Assembly (NCBI RefSeq): GCF_000327385.1
Contig: NW_008710211.1
Coordinates: 695,596 to 759,595, forward strand
Source of the DNA: Lottia gigantea
Taxonomy: Eukaryota > Mollusca > Gastropoda > Lottiidae
Length of the DNA stretch: 64,000 nucleotides
Direction of reading: 5' to 3'
This document shows positions 46,812 to 57,700 of the stretch, piece by piece (position 1 is the first letter of the stretch; every line of letters starts with the position of its first letter). A program made the position numbers and the translations under genes. The notes under the pieces were generated by a model, which was not told the origin of the DNA, made no database searches, and worked only from the letters and a program-made list of their open reading frames with translations.

Positions 46812-46820
46812 TTTTATATA

Positions 46821-47189
46821 TTGTATCATAATAATAATTTATATTAAACAGAGCAATGGTAATAGTTTCTATAACTTGTCAGATGCTAGAGGTTTGTCTA
46901 GATACCACTTGTCAACTCTGTCGCTCTGAATATATATTATGATATCATTGTGTGTTTATTAAGTAATATAATAATATGGTTATTTTGTGAGATTTATCAA
47001 ATTAGAAAATCTATCATACCAATCATACCACCTGTTACTATGTATAAAATAGTTACTTTCAATTCTAACTAAATGAATATTAAATTCTATCGATTGGCCT
47101 TGCTATTGCTATTTTATTCACTTACGTTTATGACAACTTTTGAATATAAAAAGTTGTGTGAATCTACAGAACGGATGGAAGTTTGAGCT
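46821..47189. other. AT-rich sequence, possible 5' UTR of the next exon
   Basis: No repeat or promoter motif that I can defend. A tiny upstream frame (ATG GAA GTT TGA at 47175-47186) precedes the exon start. Confidence 0.35.
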
Positions 47190-47245
47190 ATGGTGCATGC
47201 TGGAGGTCCGTCTTCTCTGAGAAGACTTGTTTTATCCCGAACTAT
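47190..47245 (+). CDS. Possible alternative first coding exon (18 residues)
   Basis: An ATG at 47190, directly after an in-frame TGA (47184-47186), opens MVHAGGPSSLRRLVLSRT plus two bases and ends at a donor, ACTAT|gtgagt (47246). The coding phase at the donor is 2, the same as in the exon at 37899-38110, and both exons end in AT before GT. The two could therefore join the same downstream exon as alternative starts of one gene. The peptide is short, basic and unrecognised. The segment is too short to prove by composition alone, and a chance ATG plus donor cannot be excluded. Confidence 0.38.
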
Positions 47246-47251
47246 GTGAGT

Positions 47252-48127
47252 AGCATGAATTTAAATTATGTATTCAAAAGATAATGGAATTGCATCCTTT
47301 GTTTTATAAGGATTGACAAATCTGACATCTGTTTTAAAATGTTGAAATAGCTTTGCTGTCATTAAGGTCTGCTCCTTCTTGATATTCGTCCGAAGTGTCA
47401 GAACAGTTTGTTGTGTTTAATCATTCTCCAGAAGAATATGAAGATGTGACCACCCACTTTTAGATGATTTTCACATAAATGATGATATTCTACAATATTT
47501 GGATCTTTATTTTCACTTTAAGTTTCTGCACACCCAAGCTTTGGATTTTGTCATTAATATTTCCAAACTGTATAAGTAAATGATGTTTGGGGTGGAGTAA
47601 AAATGGGGCGACAGAGACAATAATTGGGGACAACTGGTAATTATTGGGAACACCTTCCATCAATCACAATATGGCTCATTCGCCACCAATTAACCTTTTC
47701 AATCAACAGAAGGCTTCAAGGCTTTCAATTAACCCTTTCCATAACATAAATGTTGGGCTATTATTGCTTTAAAGAAACTGTTTCAACCAAAAGAAATTTG
47801 GGCTCCTACGTCTTTCAATTAACCCTTTCCATCCATGTGTTTTTTGTGTTTAGAAATATGAACCTTATGTTTGTGATCAGTTTTAAGTCCTTAGTAAACA
47901 CGTAGATTGAAACCTTCCTCAGTCATTAATAACACATAAGTCTTATCTAATACTTGATGATGGGATAATACCAATAACTTAGTGTTCTGGGGAAGCTCAG
48001 ATACGCCACAAACCACTTGTATAAATTTAAGAGTAAAACCTGTAACTTATCTTGGATACCACAAAATCGGGAATATTGACCAATAATATTTATCGAAATT
48101 ATATTAATGGATGCCAGAGATGTCAAA
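47252..48127. other. AT-rich sequence with a weak repeat
   Basis: The phrase caattaaccctttcc occurs near 47735 and 47816, with a related form near 47689. Nothing else is recognised. Confidence 0.45.
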
Positions 48128-48293
48128 TGACCTATTTCTTGAAAACTTAACAAGGATGAAATTCAGATTTTATTTTTAAGACTTACAGTAAATTGCTTGG
48201 ATAATGAAACTATATCAAAAATTGATTTTAGTGATTGACCAATCAGATTACTTGAACACTAAAATCATCTAAAACATCAGTTTAAGTGGCCCT
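48128..48293. mobile_element. 166-bp MITE, ATTGACCAATCAG family, copy 3
   Basis: The left end gacctatttcttgaaaactt and the core gattttagtgattgaccaat, then cagat agree with copies at 38149 and 41804. The right end (cagtttaagtggcccta) is partly lost, so the terminal pairing is weaker. Confidence 0.65.
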
Positions 48294-48905
48294 AAACCAA
48301 AACGATCACTGTCAGAATATGAATAGCCGTCTTTAGTTTCGAGTGCAACTCTCATGCAACTGTGTTGCGTTGTCACTCTCATTATTCGCAACCATACGCA
48401 AGAGATAATGTCTATGGACGTCAAAAGGCATATCAAGCCAACCAATATTATCTCAATAAATACATCAGAATATTATCACTTCTCGCAATATCATTTACCC
48501 ATCTATATTATAATAGCCATGTCACGTGATATCATTAATTCCCATAATTCGTCATTGATTATATTGATTCAAAAATAGTCCTGGTCATCAAGTAATTCCA
48601 CGTGCATCAGTTGCGTCTGTTCTGGATGTGCTCGACTATGATATCTCCGGTGATTTTTGATAGCTTGTTAGGGTTGTGAGACTGATAATGTCGACGTTTC
48701 ACTCGAATTTGGTTTTTTCCTGGCTTTTATCGTCCTTTTCAGCTGTGAAAAACTTTGATTTGGTTTATTTTTAGCAGAAAGTCAATATGTTAGGACGAAA
48801 TTGTCAATATTTTGTTTGCGCTTTTATAATTTCGTACTTGAATGTGATAAGTTTATCAAGAATGCTGACACCCACAAATGAAATAGGCAAAATCAAGTTG
48901 GTTGA
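48294..48905. other. AT-rich sequence, nothing recognised
   Basis: About 600 bp before the 60-bp array. Open frames of 62-74 codons (48354-48578, 48787-48975) are unsupported. Confidence 0.45.
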
Positions 48906-48908
48906 TCG

Positions 48909-50462
48909 AAGTTTACGTCCGCTTCTAGCTAACTGTTATCACATACTAGCTAATTGTTGGTATATTATAAATTAACGTTCGCTTCCAGCTAACTGATATC
49001 ACGGACTAGGTAGTTTTTGGTAGATGACTAGTTAACGTCTGCTTCCAGCTAACTGATATCACAGACTAGGTAGTTGTTGGTAGATGACAAGTTAACGTTC
49101 GCTTCCAGCTAACTGATATCACAGACTAGGTAGTTGTTGGTAGATGACAAGTTAACGTTCGCTTCTAGCTAACTGATATCACAGACTAGGTAGTTGTTGG
49201 TAGATGACAAGTTAACGTTCGCTTCTAGCTAACTGATATCACAGACTAGGTAGTTGTTGGTAGATGACAAGTTAACGTTCGCTTCTAGCTAACTGATATC
49301 ACAGACTAGGTAGTTGTTGGTATATTACAAGTTAACGTCTGCTTTCAGCTAGCGGATATCACAGTCACGGTAATTGTTGGTATATTTTAAGTTAACGTCC
49401 GCTTCCAGTTAAGTGATATCACAGACTGGACAATTGATGGTAGATGACAAGTTAACGTCTGCTTCCAGAAAGCTGATATCGCAAGCTAGGTAGTTGTTGG
49501 TAGATGGCAAGATGATGTCCGCTTCCAACTAAGTGATATCACATACTGGGCAATTGATGGTAGATGACAAGTTAACGTCTGCTTCCAGCAAGCTGATATC
49601 GCAAGCTAGGTAGTTGTTGGTAGATGGCAAGATGATGTCCGCTTCCAACTAAGTGATATCACATACTGGGCAATTGATGGTAGATGACAAGTTAACGTCT
49701 GCTTCCAGCAAGCTGATATCGCAAGCTAGGTAGTTGTTGGTAGATGGCAAGATGATGTCCGCTTCCAACTAAGTGATATCACATACTGGGCAATTGATGG
49801 TAGGTGACTAGTTAACGTCTGCTTCAAGCTAGCTGATGTCGCAATCTAGGTAGATGACAAGTTAACTTCCGCTTCCATCAGCAGCTGATATCATAGACTA
49901 GGTAGGTGTTGGTAGATGACAAGTTAACATCTGCTTCCAGCACCTACTGTTATAGCAAACTAGATAGTTATTGATTGATGACATGTTAACTTCCGCTTCC
50001 TTCTAGCAGCAGCTGATATCTCAGACTAGGTAGTGGCTGGTAGATGGGAAGTTAACGTCCGCTTTCATCAGTAGCTGCTATCACAGACTAGGTAGGTGTT
50101 GGTAGATGGGAAGTTAACATCCGCTTCCAGCAGCAGCTGCTATCACAGACTAGGTAGGTGTTGGTAGATGGGAAGTTAACATCCACTCCCAGCAGTAGCT
50201 AATGTCTCAGACTAGATAGTGGCTGGTAGATGGGAAGTTAACATCCACTCCCAGCAGTAGCTAATGTCTCAGACTAGATAGTGGTTGGTAAATGGGGAGT
50301 TAACGTCCACTTCCAGCAGCAGCTGATAGTGGTACCACAGACTAGGTAGTTATTGATAGATGAAAAGTTAACGTCCACTTCCAGCATTGCAGCAGCAGCT
50401 GAAATCACAGACTGGGTAGTTATTGATAGATGACAACTTAACATACGCTTCAAACCAACTAA
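48909..50462. repeat. 60-bp minisatellite (about 26 copies)
   Basis: The unit is gttaacgtctgcttccagct, aactgatatcacagactagg and tagttgttggtagatgacaa. Spacing is exactly 60 bp through about 49800. Between 49441 and 49800 copies form a 120-bp two-unit pattern repeated three times almost identically: a gcaagctagg unit followed by an acatactgggcaattgatgg unit. Beyond 49850 units gain small insertions (cagcagcagctg). Single relatives lie at 25571-25637 and 33725-33795. Confidence 0.97.
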
Positions 50463-51015
50463 TATTAGAGTTTTTAGTTTGCACCACGATTGCAAACATC
50501 TTGCAGAACCTTTGGAATTAGTAGACCGACCGATGTTTTTATTATTGTTGAAAAATCATACTGATAGTGGACAAAACATTTCCCACATTAGCATTTGTAA
50601 TCTGCACTTAAAAAGTACATGAATGAGGGCCGATTTTGTTGTATTTTGTTCAAGACAAAAATCCAAATATATATTGAAATGTTTATAATAATGTAAAATA
50701 ACATGACAGAAATAGAGAAATTTTTCTATGCTTTTTTGGAATTCTATATTTGTTCTACTTTGAAACTGTATATTTCAGTGTCTTAGAATGCAGATTGTTT
50801 ATCATGTATACCAGGCATATATATATTTAATTTACGTGTATACTTACTGTTCTATTTTAATGAGAGGCGAGGATGTGATTACTATTCCCCACGACATTAT
50901 TGATCTATTGTACAGCGAGTTTTTTAAATTCGACTTGATACATGTATTTGAATAATGAAGTGTCTGAACAAGTGTAGAATTAAAGTTAATTACATGTGAA
51001 TTAAGCTGATCGGAT
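50463..51015. other. AT-rich sequence, nothing recognised
   Basis: About 550 bp, no supported feature. Confidence 0.5.
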
Positions 51016-51480
51016 TCCAATATTGCTTTACCCTAGACTTTTACATCAGGTCAACCAACTTGTATATAGTGTTAAATTGAAAAAAAGTCTAGGATATATT
51101 CAGACCAAGATGTTCCCTAGCCAATATCTCACTCCTGAGAAGACATCGTATATTGCTTTACCCTAGACTTGTACATCAGGTCAACTTGTATATAGTGTTA
51201 AATTTTTAAAAAAAAGTTTAGGATACATTCGGACCAGAATCAGGACAATTCGGACCAATATTTTTTCCCAAAGACAACATGGACCAATATTTCTTTGCTC
51301 AGACAACTCGGAATACTTTTTATAATACCTGGAGAGCTCTGACCACTTTTTTCAGGACTCAAACCATTCAGATCAAGATTTTTCAAAGCCAATTTTTGTT
51401 GTTTTATACGTAAACATATCTGCCATGTCTTATATATAGTGTTAAATGGTAAACGGACTAGGCTATAGTCAGAGAAGGAT
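51016..51480. repeat. Two- to three-copy tandem repeat, about 130-bp unit
   Basis: attgctttaccctagacttt, tacatcaggtcaac, cttgtatatagtgttaaatt and tctaggatatattc.gacca occur at 51022 and 51150. A partial third copy (atatatagtgttaaatggta) lies near 51430. Between them a short gga.caatattt motif is itself repeated. Confidence 0.8.
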
Positions 51481-51586
51481 ATTTTGCTGCTCCCTCCCGA
51501 GGAGACCTGCTAGAATTGTTTGCTTTCTGGGTTGACAAATGATAGATTATTAGGTTAATATCCATAGGAAATTGTCTGTAAATTCC

Positions 51587-51637
51587 TTTAAACCGTCTTC
51601 AGTAGGACGTAAAACTCTTCATTTAAATCGCCTTCAG
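51587..51637 (+). mobile_element. 19-bp SINE 3'-end micro-insertion with flanking duplication
   Basis: The 19-bp taggacgtaaaactcttca (51603-51621) equals the SINE 3' end with few changes. It is bounded by TTTAAACCGTCTTCAG (51587-51602) and TTTAAATCGCCTTCAG (51622-51637), 14 of 16 matching. It looks like a retroinsertion of only the last bases of the element. The flanking match could in principle be coincidence because the insert is so short. Confidence 0.6.
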
Positions 51638-52408
51638 GTTCTACATAACTGTGTATTCGGACGATTATGGCATGTTCTGTCATTTCATGGCATATACATA
51701 TATGATAATTGTAAACACTGCATCCTCGTAGTTATTTATATGACACATTTTTTGAAATTGCACCGACTGACCCCAATCGACCTTTTGAAACCTTCTCTCG
51801 ATTAGCTGCACTGTCTTTCACCAATTTCCATAAACGGAAAGCATGTTGTATTCATATGGCTTGAGTATTGTTGACAAACCAAGGTGATGATCTCTTTACA
51901 AAATAATTTCACCTATATCGTGTATCGGCCTTTCACCTCGACCCTTTGTTTATATCTTAGAACCTCAACTACTGCCAAGTTGAAATTCTAACGTCTATAT
52001 CTGATGGAAAAGACAGAAGAGAGAAAATAAACTAAGAGGTCAAGTTTCAAAGACTTGGGTAATTGTGTATAATAGATTTATACAAGACATCTTCTAGATA
52101 GACAATTTTATATATACATTCCTTCATTCAATTACCAGCACGTATATCAACTGATTTCTAATCCAATTTCCCCTGTCATAGATTTTAAAAGGGTTAACAG
52201 CTCTCTGATGGCGTTACGAAGTTTCTATCAAGTTTCTTTCTAAAACTCAAGAATCGAGAAAATCGTTCAAAAAGATTTTTGTATGCCTATATCCCTTGTT
52301 CCCAACCTGGGTTGTTTTCACCCCCTGGGGGCGTGGACAACTGTTGTAGGAGAATTTGTTTTTTGGGTGGATGTTATATGGTTTCAAAGAAAACAGCAAT
52401 CATGAAAT
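51638..52408. other. AT-rich sequence, nothing recognised
   Basis: About 770 bp with no supported feature. Confidence 0.45.
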
Positions 52409-52479
52409 TTGCAATGTATTGAAAGTAGGACGTAAAACTCCATTCATTTCATTTTATTTTATTTACAATGTTTTGAATG
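52409..52479 (+). mobile_element. 37-bp SINE 3'-end micro-insertion with flanking duplication
   Basis: The insert (52426-52462) reads taggacgtaaaactccattc followed by atttcattttatttt. TTGCAATGTATTGAAAG (52409-52425) and TTACAATGTTTTGAATG (52463-52479) agree at 14 of 17 positions. The insert begins at the same base, TAGGACGT, as the one at 51603. Confidence 0.7.
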
Positions 52480-52490
52480 TCCTTTTTTTT

Positions 52491-52510
52491 GGGGGGGGGG
52501 GGGGGGGGGG
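52491..52510 (+). repeat. Run of 20 G
   Basis: A T8 run is followed by G20, just right of the micro-insertion at 52426-52462. The run could form a G-quadruplex and may be length-variable or a sequencing artefact. Confidence 0.85.
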
Positions 52511-52945
52511 TGTGAGGGGTTCCAATGATTACTCCAGGGGTGTAAAGGCTTAAAACCTCTGGCCTATATCGTTGGCGTATTTGGGGAGGGAAGTTGCACT
52601 AAAATGAGTTGTACCTTCTCCTGTTGAGGCTATACCAGATCACTTTTCTCTGGGATGTATTTTTCTATTGCTCCTGTACACCAATGTTGCTTTAATAAAA
52701 TTGGGTATCATCTTATTCTCCAGATGTTTTCATTGCAACTTGTGTATAACTGGACTGGACCTTGATGTGTCTAGGTTCTGTGTTTATTTTCGTCCCTGAA
52801 TGAATTCATTTGCCTGTTTATATGATGGCGCGGTTAAGAAGGTTTTCACTGTAATCAATATACTTTTGGTAGATTATACGTTTGCATATTTCCCCTTGTT
52901 CTATCCACAAGAAAATGTGTTTGTATCTGTAAATGAACCTTGTTC
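52511..52945. other. AT-rich sequence, nothing recognised
   Basis: About 430 bp with no supported feature. Confidence 0.45.
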
Positions 52946-52946
52946 A

Positions 52947-53000
52947 TGTAGATTGTTGAAATGTCGTGTGTAATAAAACTAAGGAGTGGTATACCATAAA
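52947..53000 (+). repeat. Isolated unit of the 55-bp minisatellite
   Basis: gtagattgttgaaatgtcgt, gtgtaataaaactaaggagt and ggtat matches the unit of the 13700-14460 array (gtaaattgttgaaacatagt, gtacaataaaa, aaggagtagtgt), about 39 kb away. Confidence 0.65.
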
Positions 53001-53695
53001 ATTGTGTCCGTTATTTAATGTGATCTCTATCCCTAAATGTCGCTAAAGGATTAAATGAAGCTTGTATTATGCATTGTGGATTGATAAAAAAGACCTTTGT
53101 CTATTCCCCCTCCTTCTGTCCTATCCACCACAAGAAACTGTGAATTGAAAGTGCTATAAAACTGATCAGATACAAGAGATAAAATAAACTAGTTTTCACA
53201 CTGATCTCAGACACCCCAATTTATTCCAGTTCCATTTGAAGATTGAATTGATGTGTCTTATCTTTTAATGGAGATTACCAGTTGAAGATTTTAAATGAAC
53301 TCGCTGAGATCGAAGACGAAGTAGTAATCAGTGGTGTATAGTTGCATCTTGAATGCTGAATTCAAGTTTATTTGATTGATTAAAGAAAGCTTCGTCCTTC
53401 TATCAGTGGCGCAGGTCCGTTGATGAATTTGGTGGGGACCAATTGTTGATCACCTATTTTGCTCGAATCCCATAACCGTTTTTTGACGCAGAGTTATGCA
53501 TTGTTCTAATCACGTAAGCCATAAAAAAGGGTGGGGACCAATCATATCGTGCCCTGAATACTCTCGATTTGAAATAACGAATTTAATGGGTTAATATTTC
53601 CAATGTCTAATCAGAGTTCATGAAGATATGTACATGTATTGGAAGCTTTGAAACTATATTATCCTGCATAACCAAACTGAACTTAACAGACTGAA
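53001..53695. other. AT-rich sequence; agtggcgca-type fragment near 53405
   Basis: tatcagtggcgcaggtccgt near 53402, with ggtggggaccaat at 53432 and again at 53531, looks like part of an element with agtggcgc ends, but I cannot delimit it. Confidence 0.35.
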
Positions 53696-53703
53696 TGAAA
53701 TAA

Positions 53704-53760
53704 AAATGAATGGAGTTTTACGCCCTACTTTTCTGCACCTATTGGGATATTGAAAACCGA
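53704..53760 (-). mobile_element. SINE 3'-end fragment
   Basis: atgaatggagttttacgccc, tacttttctgcacc and gggatattgaaaac matches the minus-strand SINE 3' end and adjacent body. The rest of the element is absent. Possible flanking duplications are obscured by A-rich sequence. Confidence 0.7.
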
Positions 53761-54640
53761 CCAAATTGTACCAAGACAACTGATAAAATTGTTTTTCTAA
53801 GTATATATCAGGGACACAGGCTGAAAATATATAACAATATGTTTTTGTAGTTTCTGTTTGAATATTTCTATTCCTATTTACAAAAGACTGCTGAATATAT
53901 ATGAGTTGTCTGCTCTTGATGTAAACACGGTGCTATTTTCGTGTGCAAGTTCTTGGAGTTATTACAATTAATGAATATGGTAACCATATTGGAATTATTT
54001 CCAGACTTCCAGGTGTAGGTTTTAGATTGAAATTTAATTTTATCTGTGAATTTTCAGCCAATTTTGATGATGAAAAGAGTAAAGTTAGTTTTTGATAAAA
54101 ACCATCTACTTCCTCTCCCGTCGTGATTAGAACCAGGTGTATCAATAAAACATGGAATTTGCTCTCTATATTTATATTATCAGGTGTCTGTACGGGATCA
54201 GCTATACACTGCATAAATATCAATTATTTGTTAGTCATTGAAAACAATATTAGTATCTGTGGTGTTTCTACTCTTGCCCGATTGCCCCCCCACCCCCCTT
54301 ATATTTTTACAAATTTGCAAAATCGATTTTTAAACGTTTTTGCCCCATAACATGTATCGGAATATACCATGTCAGATTAATATTTCGAAAACTTTCAAAG
54401 GAGAAGACTCCAAGGCGTCCCATGAGAGGTTGGCGCTAGCATCGACAGAGTTGTCGCGTTTTGAATTCAGCCCTGACATTGTCCCCCTATTAAGTCAGTG
54501 TACCTCAGTCTCAGGAATGCTGGCACCGATACTGTGACCGACACTGTGCAAGTGAATGTTGATGCGACACATCTATTCGGACAGTGACATCTACCCCTCA
54601 GTTATCTTGAACCTTCATATTTATTTTAGTTGGACAATGT
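53761..54640. other. AT-rich sequence, nothing firm recognised
   Basis: A 96-codon minus-strand frame (53933-54223) and plus frames near 54123-54537 lack clear coding support. A C-rich stretch (gcccccccaccccccctt type) lies near 54285-54300. Confidence 0.4.
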
Positions 54641-54653
54641 TTATAAAGAATTA

Positions 54654-54668
54654 CCCCCCCCCCCCCCC
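54654..54668 (+). repeat. Run of 15 C
   Basis: An uninterrupted C tract, potentially G-quadruplex-forming on the minus strand. Confidence 0.85.
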
Positions 54669-55824
54669 GTTCCTGTCGCTACTGTAGCTACGGGCCTGGT
54701 AAAGCCAAACATAAGGAATATGTTGTTATTTATTGGTTGGTAATGACTGAGTTATATATTGCTTTTAAATCTTCACTAACAAGTTGATTCAGACAGTTTC
54801 TCATTAGAATTTATTAATGATCGACATCCTCACGACTGTTTTCTCTCTAATTTAACAACTGTATGATTCATTTCACTTGATAGGATAGATTATTTTCGCT
54901 TGTTTACATCTTACAGCAACCAGGGGTGCTTATTCCCTCGGAGGTTGTCATGGAAAAAATCTAAGGGTACACGAGAAACCCATATTTATTTCAGTAGTAA
55001 AAGTATTCTATGAAGTACAGTAATGATTTGGATGATTTGGATGATTTTGTTGCAATACAATCCATGTCCACAGTTATTATAATCTTCTATGGACACCAAG
55101 AAAGAGCAGGGGGTAACTGAAGACCAAAAGACTAGTTAAGAAGTACGGCCAATGCTAGACGTTGTCAACGGTTTCAGTTAGCTAATCTGCTTGATCAGGA
55201 AAATGTCATTATCATCTGACACTAAGTCGGGAATCTGGGTTTAGATAAAGACCCAATATAAAGCAGTTTTTGGAAGTTTTAAGAACAGAAAACATCACTT
55301 TACTCGCAGACTTAGTTTTTCTTGGGGTTTTATTTACTCCGTTACGAGATGAAATTTTTATATACGGAGTAGTTATGTGTATTAAATGTATAATCATATG
55401 AAGAAAGGAAACAAAAAATAACTGCTCTTTGAGAGATCTGTTTTCTTCCTAGATTTGCGGAATAGGCAAATTGATAGTCAATAATGTTAAGAGTATTTGC
55501 ATCAGTTCAATCTACTACAAGATAGCGTGTGATTTGACTGAGATGAGCTGACAAACTGTTTAATTAGTTTTATGGCGAGGAGAAATATTAGAGATATGAC
55601 AAGGCGAATGACAGGTCTATATGACAGGTAGTTATTGGATAGAGCTTATTATTAGGGTTATAAATACATACCATCACAAGTATTGATGGTTTGGTATTTT
55701 AACTCATATTCGTTGATATCGATGTGATTATTGGTTGGTATTCTTATTTCGTTGAACAAGAGTGACCTTCAACTGCCCTATCTACTGACGCTTAATGCTT
55801 CTAGTGGACAGTGTGGTAGCTCAA
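54669..55824. other. AT-rich sequence, nothing recognised
   Basis: About 1.15 kb, no supported feature. Confidence 0.5.
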
Positions 55825-55891
55825 CACGATGGACTGCAGAAAAGTAGGACGTAAATCTCTATTCATTTCATTTCATTTCAGCACGATGGAC
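55825..55891 (+). mobile_element. 47-bp SINE 3'-end micro-insertion with 10-bp duplication
   Basis: The insert (55835-55881) reads tgcagaaaagtaggacgtaa, atctctattc and then atttcatttcatttcag. CACGATGGAC flanks it exactly (55825-55834 and 55882-55891). This is the clearest of the very short retroinsertions. Confidence 0.85.
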
Positions 55892-57270
55892 ACTCGTTCA
55901 CTACTCTGGAGATCCAAAGATCCAACATTATCGATGATAGTATCCTCAGACTTTAGACATAGTTTACCCTTATCATTGTTTGTAATGGATGTTAGATTTA
56001 AAAACCGCTCATTCGTTCACTAGTGTTTATATCATTCGTTACTCGAGGGCACCGAGTAGGAGCTACATAATTGTCAAGGGACTCACGAGCCAGTATATCC
56101 ATATGTACAATGATCAGAGATACTTACCTCCCCTACCCGTAGAAACCACATTGATGTAGAGCGAACAAAACATCGAGACCCTGTTACAAGCTGTGCTCGC
56201 TAGAGATCCAAGACAGGTAAAATAATAAATATAAAAATAGAGCAAAAACATTATCTGAAGATATTTCAAATACCCGACCCATGATATACTGGAGACTCAT
56301 TCTTCACTTACTCTCATTCATTCATTTACATCGAAACAGAAAAAGCGTATCCTAAATACGCTCGTAGCAGCATTTTTGTATGAACCTGTAAACTTTCCAC
56401 GTTAAAACGTTTCTTTTTTAAGAGAATATAAAAATCAATTTAAATAGCTTCTATAATGCAGCGAACATGGCGAGTTATTCACACGTGGGGCTTGAGAATC
56501 TCTAAGTTGCTGATAAAATAGCTTTTTAAATGTTATCAGAATTACCAATATCCACACGTCAATTTTACAGCTTCTAGCGAGGAATGGCGATTAAACTCAA
56601 TTGAAGTGTTTGTTCGCCCGTCTCTGATAACATGATCTGATTGGACAATCTGCTTGGATATTGTCCTACTCGTTTCCATGTTGAACTTAACTCCTAACTA
56701 ATGGGATAACTAAACAGATCAGTTTCTCATTGCTTAAAGTACTGATTGAAGCATGTGACCAATGTTGTCTATGGCTTAAAAATAAGCACAAACATGGATA
56801 AGATGAACATCTAGTATTGGAGGCCGTTTTTCACCTTCAGATGTGGAACATTGTGGCTTCTAGGAAGGGAGGGGTCATAGTGTTATAATTCCTACGATTG
56901 GGCTTACCTGTAAATTGCGATCGAAAAGAGTTATAAAACAAACTTATATTATATAGGTATAAACATCTTATTTTTTGATTTCAAAGGCCCCATATCACGT
57001 GGTCTAAACAGAGGCCGAAATTTCGTCTGTGGATTAAGGTTTAAGATCCACTTCTTTGCCTAGCCCTTTCAGATTCTACAGTACATGTTATGCTTATTTT
57101 ACATCTGTCTCCAACAGAACTAACGTTTAAATACACATCTTCGAGGAATTATTAAGTGTATATATATTAAAGACGGTGGCAGTAGACGGTGGTAATTCAG
57201 CGTTAATACAGTTCGATATGTTGATTGAATGAGATAGGTTAGAAAAGAGGTAATATATATTATAGTAGAG
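55892..57270. other. AT-rich sequence, nothing recognised
   Basis: About 1.4 kb with no repeat or exon that I can support. Confidence 0.5.
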
Positions 57271-57279
57271 TATTTAAAG

Positions 57280-57700
57280 TATGAAAGACCACTGAACCTT
57301 CTATTCCGTTAATCGATAGTTCACCTTTTTCACAACCAACCTCCTGCCTCGCTGTCGTGGTATTTCACTCGGACTGATTTTTACTTCACTTTATTCTACA
57401 GTAGTCATTATCGTCGAGAGAACCATCACACACGGACAGTTCACTTCTTTTTCTCGTTTCTAACGTATTACTACGCATGGTCGGCTGCTCCTAGCGCGCC
57501 AATAATTCATCACGAGGCTATCGACTGTTGATGGTCAGTCGCAGATGTTAGAAATACTGGGAGTGCACAAAAACTCGTGTTTGAGTCATTAGATACTGAC
57601 CATGGTATTTCTGTTAAAATTCTGATTAGAATGAGTTGTGGTCTGTGTCGGAGCGAAGTGGAGTGTGTTTTTAAATCAGTTTAATCCCTTGTTATCTCTC
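57280..57700 (+). other. Less AT-rich segment with several CpGs, possible promoter or UTR
   Basis: Compared with its surroundings the segment has more CG (tcgtcgagag, gctcctagcgcgcc, gaggctatcgactg). A short frame MSCGLCRSEVECVFKSV starts at 57630 and stops soon after. No donor that I trust follows. This is a weak hint of a transcription start or untranslated exon. Confidence 0.2.
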
